Source: Rotaria sp. Silwood1 (Eukaryota > Rotifera > Eurotatoria > Philodinida > Philodinidae). Taken from it: DNA of 64,000 bases. The notes under the pieces were generated by a model. The model saw only the letters and a program-made list of their open reading frames with translations. It was not told the origin of the DNA and ran no database searches. The DNA lies in assembly GCA_905250075.1 (NCBI GenBank), contig CAJNOP010000039.1:458452-522451 (forward strand), read 5' to 3'. Shown here in pieces: positions 22,901 through 40,727 of this stretch. A program made the translations under genes and the position numbers. Position 1 is the stretch's first letter; each line of letters starts with the position of its first letter.

Positions 22901-25121
22901 ATCGCTTATTTTGTATGTATATATTATTTTTTCATATGTGAAACATATGTATGTTGTCGGTTACTTTTTTTTATATTAATTATGATATTTCGAATAAAAA
23001 AGACTTTTTCTAAACTTAGTTCGTAAAGTTCTCTATAAAGTCTTGTGAAAAGAGTTTTATTGAAGAATAATTGGAAAATGATTTGTGCTTTCAACAATAT
23101 TATACTTCAAAAAAGATTTGTAGTAAAAGGCACATCGTGATTTTCTTATAAAATTTATTGTTTCTCTTCTTCTGACTAAAGATGCTTCAGAACATTCTAA
23201 AAAGACGTTTTTTATGTTTTTCAAATGTACTCATTCTATAAACAAGATCATTAAAACATGAATGAAGAAAAACATTCAAAAAAGTGTTCTATTCAGAAAG
23301 ACTTACAATCTGATAACAAAAGATATTTCACACAATTCACTGAATTTCTCTTAGGTTACAAAGGGCTATATTCATTTGTTTTTTTGTAATGTGATCAAAG
23401 AGAAACACAGTATGATAAAAGCTTTAAATAGTACCTTGAAAGTAGACTTCTTGAGAATTTAGCACTGTTGACCAAGCACGTTTTTCTAGTTATTCTTTTA
23501 GAAGACTGTCTTGTGACAAATTTTGTAGAGAATTTCAAGAATTATATTTTGAGAAAAGAACTCAAGTCGAAATATCTAAAATTGAGCGAAAGTCCTTGAA
23601 TATGCTTCCCCTCTTCCCCCATTGTTATATGGTTAATAGCAAGTGTCTTGCAATTTATATATAAAAATATGTTATAGAGTAATACATGCATGATTTAGTC
23701 CCTCAACTTTGCTTTTTATTTGTATTATATTAATACATCTGATTTCAATAGAATAATCGCAAGCTCTGTTTGATTAGAACATCACCTCAACAGATTATTA
23801 TATCATCATATAAAGATAGATATTCATTTTATCTAACAAACCGTCGTATAAATAAATACTTTAGATATGATACATAATTGCAAAGAAGCAAAAAAACAAA
23901 GAATAAAATACTACAATCGGATTGAATCATTTCAATATAAAATAAAATCTAATGAAAATAAGTCACTAGATGAATATCAAGTTCATCATCTATGTTGTCT
24001 CAATGAGAACAATTAATAATTGAATGTACGTTTCAATTATATTATAGAATCAGCATTCTAACATTAATAATGAAGAAAATCATATTGTGAGTCAGAAGCA
24101 AAACTAATATATCAATAATATTAGAAGTCAGTTTGATTTAATAGATGTTATTATTCATATGTATTATCCATGGCGCATGTCTTCTCAGACTATCAGTACT
24201 ATAGTCTGATTGCTCATAAGAACAGATATGTTAACGCTTTCAACTTTCCTATTTCAGCTATAAACAATTGCAGAGAGTATTTTCTATACAAATTCGAATG
24301 AATTATTAGAAGAAGTGCGAATAAATCGAAAAGAAAGCTATTTCAAAATATTTTTTTACTTATCAAAAAAAAATTTTGCGACATCATCTATGATACAAAT
24401 TTATCTAATAATTGAGGCCGATTTCGGTTCTGTAAGTAGTACAGGCAGCTCAAATGTATCAAATATTACATGAAAAAATCGCAAATGTTTTTATGGTATC
24501 AGTTTAAATAAATTTCAAAAATATTCATCTGTTTGATACAATACATTACGAAGTAAGACTTTCAACATATAACACCGGTCTAGTAAACATTACAGTAATT
24601 AATAAAACGACGGTAGTTGCTCAATAGTTATTACATGTGTATATATTATCTCCTTTATTCAAAATGTTGAAAAAAAGAATCATTGACTCAAGAATAGAAA
24701 AAAGGAACTTGATGATGTTCTTATAACATTAACTATTCTTTAGAAATTATAAACATATGATTGATAGGAGTCAAATAATTGATTAAATAATAGTAATGAT
24801 GTTTTTTTGAGCTATTGTGAAATAACTATCTTAATGATGATTCATAAGTAACTACCTTTTTCTCATAAAATACACCTCTATTTAATGAAAAAATTTAGTA
24901 CGCAGTACGATAGTTATATTATATGACTCATACTTTTTTTTCTGTTCTCTTTAATAATATGTTTTTTTTTCCAACTCCTTTTCCCCGCTCAATTGACAAA
25001 AACGTGTTCTTTATTGATAGTAGCTGATGGGAAAAAACCAAGTTATACATATTTTTCTCTTATTAGTTTTTGTGTCTTACATTGGTATTTAAATATAAAA
25101 CGGCATACTTCGATTTAAAAG
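22901..25121. other. Intergenic, 2.2 kb
   Basis: Very AT-rich with no open frame of note on either strand. I see no RNA gene or repeat array. It marks the boundary between the accessory left part and the conserved gene block. Confidence 0.5.
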
Positions 25122-28100
25122 ATGACAACAGAAGAATACTTCGACTTAAATCAACAATTTTCTAAAGATATAATGTATTCGACAATAGAAGAAGAAAAAG
25201 AACGTCAATACATCGAAAATGTTGTAGCTTATCTAAAGAAGGATTTAGAACAGTTCACAGTTGTATCGGCTTCTACTTTAAAGTATATTTTTTTATGTGC
25301 AACTTTTCATTTCTATATTAATATTTATTTTTGAAGTGTCACTCATGATCAACATGTAAACCACGTGTTAAATATTATGACAACAAATAATAATCAAAAA
25401 ATACAACAAAATATAGATTATACCAAAAAATTCATAAATCAACAACAATTTGAATTATTCAATAGTAATAATTTGTCAATAAGTTCAAATTCTATTGATA
25501 TGGATATAGATAATAACGATAAAGATTATGAACAAATATCGTCAAGTGTTGATGCAATAACAAGCATGAAACATACTTTCGATAGTATAAATAAAAATAA
25601 TAGTAAGTTATTTTTAAAAACAAGTTCACATTATCTGATATTTTATGTAATAATTTTAATTAAAATATAAGATGCAACTCAACAGTTGTTGACAACAGGT
25701 ATTTATACGTCATTCTTTTTCTTTTACTTTATTTATTCATCCCAAAAAAAAAAAAACGAAAAACCAATAGTTTTGAGATTAAACATATAACTAGATGGCA
25801 TTGTCATTCATGTATATTTTTGTTATTTAGTAATATAATATAACATTTTAAATATTTTTTTGTTAATCATTTTTTTTTTGAAATATACATTTATAGCCAT
25901 AATTATTATTTGTCAACGAATACAGTTAGTGAATCTTTATATAATTAATATGTGAAATACAATAAAACTTTTTTTTTTTTTTACTATTTAGAAAATGTTT
26001 TTTCCAATGTATGATTAATTGTAATGTATTAATGAATAGAAATCTCTATCACAATTTTAAACGAAGAAAGTTTCTATTGTTTTGTTATCGAATGCAATAG
26101 TAATTTTATTTAAGAAAAAAATTTGCACAAGGTAACATGTTTGGTCTTGCGTTTAGACTTGTTGAAATCTCCTCTTGAAGATGCATTTGTTATCGGATAG
26201 CTTTTCTGAAGATATTAGATGTTTTTTTCCGGTTTCTTTTTGTATTCGGTGACTAATTTTCCCTATACATTTCTCAGATCTGGTTGCATAGACTATGACA
26301 GAGATCTTAACAAAGTCCTGGCTTTTCGTTACAGATCATCACAGACGTTATTGATTTATGATCTTAGACCGTACACCAATAACATCTCGTTATAATATAG
26401 ATACACTACTATAATAAACAACAGCAGCTACAATGTGTTTCACATTTTAATTCTATGGATATTACGCTAACACTTATTTGTTTATTGGAAAGAGCATGGT
26501 AGACAACAGAGCCCTTTTTTTTTCAAAAGTCCTACGTTTAATGTGGAGAAATGGGAGGATAGGTTCATTACTTCGAAAAATAACCATCTATTTATATGAG
26601 TATCTGTTCGTATAGTATAATTAAAAAGTTTAATTTAAAAAACGAGCACTGTTGATTGAATGCTTTTTCGAACACAAAAAAAAACCGAATGGTAACAGTG
26701 ACGCTTCTTTGAATATTCTGAGATACGCAAGTAAAAAAGCATATATTTTATGCAGAAAATGATGGGAATCATTTAACATTTTGGAAGAGAACAAGGTGAA
26801 AAATAAAAAAATCGTATCGTTTATGACATATCAAACTTAAAGCTATGTTTTTATGGATTTTCTTAATATCAATTTTTCTAATCGAAAATTAACAGTTCGT
26901 GCAGAAGATGAGAGGCTTTACAGCTAGCTCAAATTATTTTCTTTATCAATATTTCTACTAAGATAAGTTTTGTTTCGAATGGAAATAAGAATTTTTCCGT
27001 TCATGTCTGCCGTTTCCGACTGAAGAACTTGAGAAGCTAGTAGATATTGATCATCAAATTTCTACTTTCAAGTTTTTATCTTTTCTTCGAATTTTTGTTG
27101 TTGAAAACAACGTCTTTCCGACAGTAACGGACATTGGTGCAGGAATCATTGATCTATAAAAGTCTATTAAATTTCTATGAAGGATTCTTTTTTGTTATTA
27201 AAATATTATTATTTAGCAAATCTTTATTTGCTTGTGTTATATTTTTTTATTTGTTATGCATCCTTATATGTGATAAAATATTATATATAGGTGAACAACA
27301 AATGACTGCACTCGATTATTGTCGTTGGATGTTGACAAAATTAAATTTAGCTATTACCGCATTAGAACCAGTCTTAGTAAATTTGGGTATTTCTACTGAA
27401 ATTGCAGGTTTGTATTAAAATCAATATAAGTAAATAAAAAACTTACGAATTGTATCATATTCATTCTAGATTCTTATTTAAAAACATTTGAAATTCCTTC
27501 ACCTGAAGATATTCATATAACTGCTCAAGAACCATTAAAAATATTATCGAATTTGTTTCAAATGTCAATTAATATATTGCCATCTTTTCGTCAAATAAAC
27601 AATGTTGATGATTTTAATAATACAATTCCTATAGGACAAGAATTAAATGAAACACCTGAAAGAACAATTGGAGGTATGTGCTTTTTTTTTGTAATTTTTC
27701 TTCGCTCTAATCATTGAGTGTATTATTAAATATATAGCACCAAGTGAACAAAATGAATGTCATTTTAATGGAGAAATTCAAGCAATAATATCATCGAATT
27801 TACCAAGATTTTTTAATTCGAAAGATACTTGTCTAACAATATCTTTATCGGAATTATTATTACAAGCTCAAAAATATGTTCAAGAAATAGAATTAGCCGA
27901 ACTTAAAATATATGAACAACCACAAGAATTTTGGAAAAAACGTTCAATTAATTGTTTAAAAAATAAATGGTGTCCAGCTATTCATGGACGAAGTGGTAAA
28001 CAACGACATTATATTGGTATAAAAGTAAGCTTAAAAATTAGTTATTTGATCAATCTATATATATATCATTTATAATCTAGTGGTCAAAATTTATCGATTC

Positions 28101-30630
28101 TAATCCAAATAATTTATTTGTTTTTGTTCAATTACTTTCATATGATAATCAATCACATTTATCAAAAGTTTTAGTACCACCAGAAACAACAGTTAAACAA
28201 ATAAAATCATCAGAAAAAAAACAACAAAGAAATAATAGACGTCAAACACTTAGTGATTTGATTATCAAAGATATATATGGTTTTGATAAAACAACAAATA
28301 CAATCCTTTGTCCTATAACTGAAGATGAATATCGTCGATGTCAAAAAAAGTAAAGTATATTTGTATGAAAAAATTTCATCATAGATAAAAAGTTTTCTTT
28401 TTCTTTTTTCTTTTTCTTTAGTTTAAAAGTACTCATGTTCAGTTTATATAAAACAAGTGAAGAAATTGAAAATTTAAATTCTATACAAGATTTAAATGAT
28501 AATCAAACAGTAAACAAAGATGAAGATAATGAAATATTTGCAGATGAAGACGAAGATAGTTCTATGGAAAATCAATTACTTAAATTATGTAAACTTCGTA
28601 TTCGTCTTTGTCGACGAACAGATGAAAATACATTAGAATATATATCCAATTTCATCGATACTGAATGGATCGAAGAAAGTAAGTCTTTTATGATATATAT
28701 ATAAGGTGTCTCAGATATGTAAGCTGTAAACGGTACGGATTTTAGACAGATCGGTCCCCCAGTAGACCGATTACTGTCGGTATGCTTATTTAGTTATTTT
28801 ACTCGGATTATATCATAGAGAATATGTAATCTAACTTCATTAATAGTTGATTACGTCATATATTACTATACAATTTTGATCGATCGAGTTAATTTTTTTC
28901 TTAGTAATTAAGATCTCAACTAGACTAGCTTATGTACAAAATTGTTTCGATATAGTTTCTTCGGATTATGAATTTTTTAAAAACTCTATATTTCATACAA
29001 TATCAGTAAAAAAGAATAAGCCTAGTTGTTGAAAAACTCATATCTCTGAGAAAGTACATGAAAAAATTTTTGTATAGGAACTGATCTATTTGATATATTG
29101 ATTTGAAGTTTTATTAAAAATTTACGGTTCATGAGAAGAAAATTTAATATCTCGATAAAATCAATGAATTCTTTCGAAATTGTTAGAATTATATATGTCC
29201 TTTATACTAAGTAAAATACGCACTGAAAAGTTTTTACTCATTTGGATATTCTTCGAAGGTAGTATTTTTTAATAAAACTGAAAAAAAGAAGCTTTGTAGT
29301 CTTCTTTACCACTAACGAGGGAAGGTCCCCAACTGACGGATGCCGTTCAACTCCATATTATGGCTACAAGGTAGGTCTCTATGAGACTAAGAAAACCTTA
29401 AAACGATTCATGCCCATGACCTATCGATGAAGAGTTATGACCGTTTTACTGAATTTTGGACATGCGACAAGGGATTTCCAAAAAAATCGAATTAAAGAAT
29501 TTCGACCTGAAAATTTGCCCATAGGTTAGGTCTAATGGTCATTAAAATTGCTTGAAAGTTTCAGCCAAAGCGAATGTTCTTTTCTCGAGATATTGAATGG
29601 TCAAGTAAACTCGGTTTTTGTGACCTGTCTGTGAAAACTGACTATTTTTTGACCATTCAATATCTTGAGAAAGAACATTCGTTTTGGCTGAAACTTTCAA
29701 GCAATTCTAATCACTATGAGACCTAACCTACGGGCAAATTTTCAGGTCGAAATTCTTTAATTCGATTTTTTGGAAATCCCTTGTCGCATGTCCAAAATTC
29801 AATAAAACGGTCATAACTCTTCACCGATAGGCCATGGGCACGAATCCTTTTAAGGTTTTCTTAGCCTCATAGATACCTACCTTGTAGCCATAATATGGAG
29901 TTGAACGACGTCCGTCAGTTGGGGACCTTCCCTCGTAAGATAATAATTAGCTCGATTAATTAAAGTATAACACAAATATTCAAATCTTTTTTTTTTGCAT
30001 CGTGATTTTAGGTATCATCTATACTGATAATACTTTTTTCAAAAACAAAAATTCTAAATTTCGATTTCTTTTACAGGTAAAGGTAATGAACCATTAGCTA
30101 TTGATCCATCAAAAGTAACTCCAAAATATCTTTGTAAATGTGGTAATGAAATAATTAAAGTACCATTAAATACGGATAGTGAAAAAAATGGTAAATAATT
30201 CTTTGATATTCATTATTATTTATATTTAATAATAATATTTATTAAGGTTTTGTTGTACGTTTAAATAATGCAGAATTAGATTCTTCTCAAATTCATGGAG
30301 TTAAAGATAAACAAATATTTTTTAAATCACTTCCAAATAAAATACCTAAACAAAATTCTCTACATGTAATGGTGTCAAAAAAAAGTGTTTCAAAAACAAT
30401 TAAATTAAAACATAATCCATATGATGGTCTTGATGAAAATACTCTTTTAAATTTTTGTATAAATTATGTGGAAAATAGTAAATATAAACGATTTCTTGTT
30501 TTCAAATAAAATACAAACAATACATCTATTTTTTTTTTGATATATTTTAGGTGATAATCCACATAATCATAAAAATGACCGATACAAAATTTCAATGCAA
30601 AAGAATGAAATCAATCGAATCAATACATAA
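25122..30630 (+). CDS. Unrecognised 11-exon gene, about 670 aa
   Basis: Exons 25122-25282, 25337-25602, 25672-25698, 27291-27407, 27470-27673, 27738-28024, 28081-28349, 28422-28678, 30077-30190, 30247-30477 and 30551-30630. All introns are GT-AG, and the sum is 2013 nt, an exact multiple of three. I do not recognise the family. Visible parts: an Asn/Ser-rich N-terminal half (exon 2), a helical segment DYCRWMLTKLNLAITALEP, a well-folded-looking block in exons 6-7 (NKWCPAIHGRSGKQRHYIGIKW, then LFVFVQLLSYD), a basic stretch KKQQRNNRR, a strongly acidic stretch in exon 8 (DEDNEIFADEDEDSSMEN), and a CKCG pair in exon 9. No signal peptide or membrane segment, so it is probably nuclear or cytosolic. 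Exon 3 has only 27 nt. Intron 3 (1.6 kb) and intron 8 (1.4 kb) are long and hold transposon-derived sequence, while the others are 52-73 bp. Confidence 0.7.
26480..26720. mobile_element. Diverged TTAA-element core inside intron 3
   Basis: The arms gacaacagagccctttttttt (about 26,502) and aaaaaacgagcactgttgattg (about 26,640) form an imperfect palindrome. It resembles the internal palindrome of element A (acagtacagagccctttttt ... aaaaaaagcgctctgtactgc). I could not place outer ends or a target duplication. Confidence 0.4.
29316..29935. mobile_element. Near-perfect foldback element FB2 in intron 8 of the unknown gene
   Basis: 620 bp that is almost entirely two inverted arms of about 300 bp meeting near 29,625. 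The ends are CGAGGGAAGGTCCCCAACTG and its complement, flanked by TAA at 29313-29315 and 29936-29938. Only scattered mismatches are seen between the arms, so this looks like the youngest foldback here. No coding capacity. The intron transcript would form a long hairpin. Confidence 0.8.
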
Positions 30631-32457
30631 CTTTACTTGACAAAAAAAAAATTTTTTTTGCTGTTGTTGTATATTTGTCTCATGTGAAAATAATATGTTC
30701 GTATTTAGTCTTCTCAATATTTATGATTATTGAATCCGGTGATTTTATTTTAAGAGCATATAAAACAAAAAGTCTTTTTTAAAATATAATATATTTCCTG
30801 GATTAAAAAGATGACTCGAAATATACCGAGTAAAATAGCTTCATTGAATCAAGAATAATTGTGACTATTACAATAAACTTTTGGTTTTTAAACAAATCAA
30901 ATACTTATTTAGATTTAATCATATGATATATGAGAGATTTTCAAAAATTCTATTCTTGATGTATATTAAAATATGTAAAGATCAAAGTGGAACTATTAAC
31001 ATTCGTCTAATTTATTTAATATGATGAGCAACATTTATTGAATTAAAAAATGAATCTATTAGAGTAATTTATCAGACGATATTGAAACAATATCATCTTG
31101 TTTCACATTTTTATTGATGAATATTCCATGAAAATTTGTCCTAAAAACTATTATTTAGCAGTTAGATTAGTAACAATATCAGACAAAAGTTCACTAGCCC
31201 TCCGTCCTGCTTAAAATGTGTTGAGTTCCTCATCACATTTCTTCTGGTTACTCCAATGACGATGAAATATTTCTAAGTGTATGTCTTCGTCTTCAGTTGA
31301 CTTTTACGCTGGTTTGTAGAACGCGATGAGCTGATTTCGATGACAAAAAAAGCGTTCTTCTCCGTAGATTATTATTTCGGAAATTTTAATTTTTACGCTA
31401 GTGTTGCTCTTAGCATTAAGAATTTTAACATAGAATGCGTCTTAGTGGACTGTACAAATCAATACAATCAACATAAATAGAAATCATAACATCGTCTATA
31501 CTTTTCAATACCATTAATATGATAGCTGTACGGAATTGAATGACACACATAGTTACGATTTCTATTTATGTTGATAGGTCAAGTCAATTAAGACGCTTGT
31601 AGCATTGAAGTTTTCAATATTGACAACAAAACTAACATCTTTCAGTCGTTTTTCTGATATCGAAACAGTTAATAACAAAGAACGATTTATATCATTGTAA
31701 TCAGTTCGTTGAGCTCTTTAAACTAGCATGCATCCAGTATAAAATGAAAACTCACACTTGCGAACCTTCATTTGTAAGTTAGATGTTTATTATTATCAAT
31801 AGAATAGGATTCATTGCTAAAGAACGTCTAAGTGAATGAGGAAAAGTAACAAGCATTTATGAACATTCAAACATTGATTATTTATATTCATTTATTTATT
31901 CACTAAGTGTTCAAAAGAAGGTAAAAGAATCAATATAGCCGGACCGTAGAATCACATCCTATATTTCTTACAATAGTACTTAATTGAATTTCTAAAGAAA
32001 TCCTAAGAAAACATCTAATCAACTGGATAGAAGTGCACAGAAAGTTCGGTCATAAAAATGCAATTTTTACCTGAATGTCCTTTACTTTATGAAGGACTTT
32101 ATAGACTAAAGAATAGCGACATCTAACATGAACACAAAAAAGAATAGAGGAAATCGCTCATTAAATATGAGATTTTCGTTCATAACTCAACTCGTTCTCC
32201 ATCATCAATTCTTGTCATTTAATTTATTGTTCATTCGCACGTACTACAACGACTCATCGTCACTGAATAGTCATCTTAACCTTTTTTCGTTCGCGTTAAC
32301 TGAACAAACAAACCATCTTCAACTCTTATGTGTGTGTGTGTGTGTGTGTGTATCTACCTTTTCTCTTCTTTTTTTCATCATTTTCATCTTGTTGAATTAG
32401 TCGTTAAATTAAATAGGAGTACACAGATATCTTTGTTATCGGTTTCTTTTTTAGACA
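30631..32457. other. Intergenic before WDR47, includes 5' leader
   Basis: AT-rich spacer. It contains a small hairpin element (separate entry) and a TG microsatellite at about 32,328-32,351. A short open frame at 32128-32400 is serine- and leucine-rich with no motif and is likely leader sequence of WDR47. Confidence 0.45.
31437..31598. mobile_element. Small hairpin element (MITE-like)
   Basis: About 162 bp with inverted arms: caacataaatagaaatcata pairs with the later tacgatttctatttatgttg, and the outer ends gcgtcttag / ttaagacgc also pair. No target duplication could be assigned. Confidence 0.45.
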
Positions 32458-37378
<4,921 letters not shown>

Positions 37379-38307
37379 CTAAATCAAATTCAATTATCTT
37401 TCTTTCGTTTTTTTTTGTTTTTGGTCGATCTCATTTGCTTTTTTTTTAGTGTTTTTCTTTTTTGCTTTTGTAATTTAATTCAAACAAAATCATACTATCG
37501 ATTATTGATAATAACAAACAAATAATAATTTTTGTTTTTTTTTCATAGTATTAGTTTGTGAAGACAAAAGAAAATTTTCGAAAATAATTCGCAAATGTGC
37601 TGATATATATAAAAATTTAAGTGTTTTTTTTTTTTATTCAATTAATGTATATTTTTGTTTTTGGCTTTATATGAGATAAATATAATAAGAATTATTTGAT
37701 TGTATTATTTTATTTTATGATAAAATAAAAATTAAAAAAAAAAAATAATAATCGATTAATGAAGATTAATTGTTTAATCTGTGAAAAAATTTTCATCAAA
37801 TGTTTTATTTCTTAATTGTTATTTTTTTGTATTATATTGAAATATTAATGCAATTTTGAAATGAGAAAACGGATTTCTTTATATATTTGCTTTTTGATAA
37901 TATAATATTTTCGAAATTAGATTTATTGCTTGAAGATAATCTAAAAATTTTTCATTATATAAATTTCACAAAACTGTTGAGAAGATACAGATCTACAATC
38001 AAGTACCTTGTATGCTTCGATCTCTTTTTGCTTGATGAATATATTTCGAAATCGTAAAATCAGTTCTGTCAATCCGCTCCGAATCATGAAATGGCGTCAT
38101 ATACACTCTATAGAGATTTTCGTAACACTGCACGAACATCCCTTAGTGATCTTTGATTAATGACTTTATTATCGAAATTGTGAATTTTATCATTTGATGG
38201 TACAAAATTGGCTTTCTATATACTATACATCTTGATAATATCAATTCTCTTGAAATAATGAAAGCGGATAATATTTAAAATTCAACTTTAATTATTGTTA
38301 ATTTCAG
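37379..38307. other. WDR47 3' region and GST upstream
   Basis: AT-rich; AATAAAA at about 37,726 could end the WDR47 transcript. No gene seen. Confidence 0.5.
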
Positions 38308-39183
38308 ATGGCACTTTTATTTTATCATGATTTCATGTCACAGCCCTGTCGGGCTTTATATATTTTTCTTAAAATGACTGGTATTCCATTTCAAGCAAAA
38401 GATATTGCATTAAGAAAAGGTCAACATATGACTAATGATTATGTTCAAATAAATCCATTTAAAAAAGTACCAGTTATTAATGATTCAGGTTTTATTCTTA
38501 CTGAAAGGTAATCTCAAAACAAAAAAAAACATCAACAAAAAAGAACATTTTTTTTTAAGTGTGGCAATTTTAACATATCTTTGTGATAAGCATAAAAAAC
38601 ATGATTGGTATCCAACAGAATTACATAAACGAGCACGTATTAATGAATATACACATTGGCAACATTCAAATTTACGTGCAAATGGTTCAATGCTTTTTCA
38701 AACAAAAGTAAAAAAAAAAAACAATAAAAACTATTCATTATATAACAACTCACGACGTTTATTGTTTGTTTGTTTTTTTTAGGTGATTATACCACATATC
38801 AAAAAAAAACCACCAACAGATCGTGAATTAGAAAAATGGTATAAACGATGGGAAGAATCAACCGATGGTCTCGAAAATGTTTGGCTCAATCGATCATCTT
38901 ATTTAGCTGGTAATCATATAACTATTGCTGATTTACTTGGTAAAATTATATTTATTATTATGATTAAATTATATAAATTAGAAATTATATTCGAATAGGT
39001 ATTTGTGAAATGATGCAACCAATAGCTGCTGGTTATAATTTGGATACAAATAAATTTCCTCGTGTTCAAGATTGGATGGAACGAATTAAGAAAGAAACTC
39101 AACCACATTTCGATGAAGCACATATTATTTCAATGCGTTTGAGAGAAAAAATTTTACAAGAAGAAAAACAAAAGATTTATTAA
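38308..39183 (+). CDS. GSTT: Glutathione S-transferase, theta class, about 229 aa
   Basis: Exons 38308-38507, 38560-38707, 38783-38939 and 38999-39183 (690 nt). The thioredoxin-like N-terminal domain begins LLFYHDFMSQPCRALYIFLK. Theta enzymes use the Ser of this S-Q-P-C/S-R motif to activate glutathione, and here the serine is present. NPFKKVPVIND (cis-Pro of the GSH site) and ILTERSVAILTYL follow. The C-terminal helical domain contains SSYLAGNHITIADLLGICEMMQP, the theta-type N-capping region. Length is slightly below vertebrate GSTT1 (about 240). It is a cytosolic detoxification enzyme. The ATG follows an acceptor tgttaatttcag with no gap, so an upstream leader is spliced directly onto the start codon. 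All introns are short (52-75 bp). Confidence 0.92.
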
Positions 39184-40727
39184 TAATAAATTTTGATATC
39201 TATTGATATTATTTTTTTTTTCTTTACTTCATTCTGCTGCAATAGAAAACTCTTTTCTTTTTACTAAACTTTATAATGAATAAAATAGAGATGATCAATT
39301 TCAAAGAAGTTCATTTACAAAAAAAGAAATATTATAATTGTGTATTGAACAAAATTGTTTAATATAAGTTTCTATTAAATATAATTGTGATGAGAGACTC
39401 GAGGAAATGATCTCATAATCGAGAAAACTTTTATCATTCATCGATTTCCAAAAACTCACATAACTCTAGTCAACTGTAGAAAAATCTTCTGGTCGAAACA
39501 TTCTGGAATTAGGAAATTTACATTTATAATCAATGATCTATTCGTACAATATTGTACTATAATGGTTATCATCTTTTCCATGTTGAAACTTGTATATTCT
39601 TATTTGCTAAATCTTAAAAACAATATTTTTCAAACAAAAAGAAAAAAAACCAGTATTTATAATTTTTAAATCTATGATAATTTTTAGTTTCATCATCAAC
39701 AATTTACATGATTTGAAGAAAAAAAAGAATATCTTCAATTGTCTAATATTTAATATTTCAAATACCGATGAAAACTTATCAAATGGATGAAATTGATTAC
39801 TTTGTACTCTTAAAGATCAATAGTAAATTCTATAATTATACAGGCCTTTTAATGATATGCATGGCTTTTGTATTCGTTATTTTTCAATACTTTTTAGTTG
39901 ACACATCTTCTCTTTTCTCTCACTCATCTTGTTTATACGATAGATCGACAGGCGATAGACATAATTACAATTTGATTCGTTCGATAGTTATATTTAGTAT
40001 ATGGAAGCATTTATATATATATATGTCCAATGTTAGAAAGAGACATAAATATTAATTGTTGGCGAACATATGTCATAACGGAAAAGTTTTTTTTTTTTTT
40101 TTTTGAAAAAAAAATCTTCAAGGCTTGATTGATGATTATTAACATTAGAAAAGATTGTACATTTGCATAATCAGAAGCCACTAAAAGCTTATCGTTTTCT
40201 TTCTCGAGAAGGGATGTTTTTTTTTTTTTTTTCTTATTTGGAACGAATAAGAATTCTCTAACAATCTAACCAATGAAAAATTGATCCGTTCTGTAGATTT
40301 TTCTATGACGAGAGAAGAAAAACAAGAAAAAAAAAAAAAAAAGAAAGAACATTCTACAAATTAAAGAAAAAAAGGTGCGTAGGAGAAAGCAACAAAAAAA
40401 AAAAAGAACAAATCAAATTATCTATCGAAAAGAACGATTCACATATACATACATACATACATACAGACAGACAAACATATATAGTCCAAAGAGCCTAACA
40501 CATCAACAAGAAAAAAAATATTTGATTAATTGTTCGAACGGAAAATATAATCATATATATATTTTTCTTTTTTACTTTCTCATCATACAAATATTAAAAA
40601 CTAATAATATATTAGTTAAAAGGAAAAGACAAGACAATAATTTGATTTGTGGTGAGTAGGTTTATCATTATTTTGAGATTATTCAAAAACAATTTTGTTT
40701 TTTTTTTTTTCTTTTAATATTCTAAGT
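39184..40727. other. Intergenic before the homeobox gene
   Basis: AT-rich with long T and A runs (about 40,088, 40,218 and 40,329) and a short catacatacatac microsatellite near 40,446. No gene supported. Confidence 0.5.

Noticed and set aside
32328..32352. TG repeat as a functional element
   Set aside because: A plain (TG)n microsatellite in a leader region.
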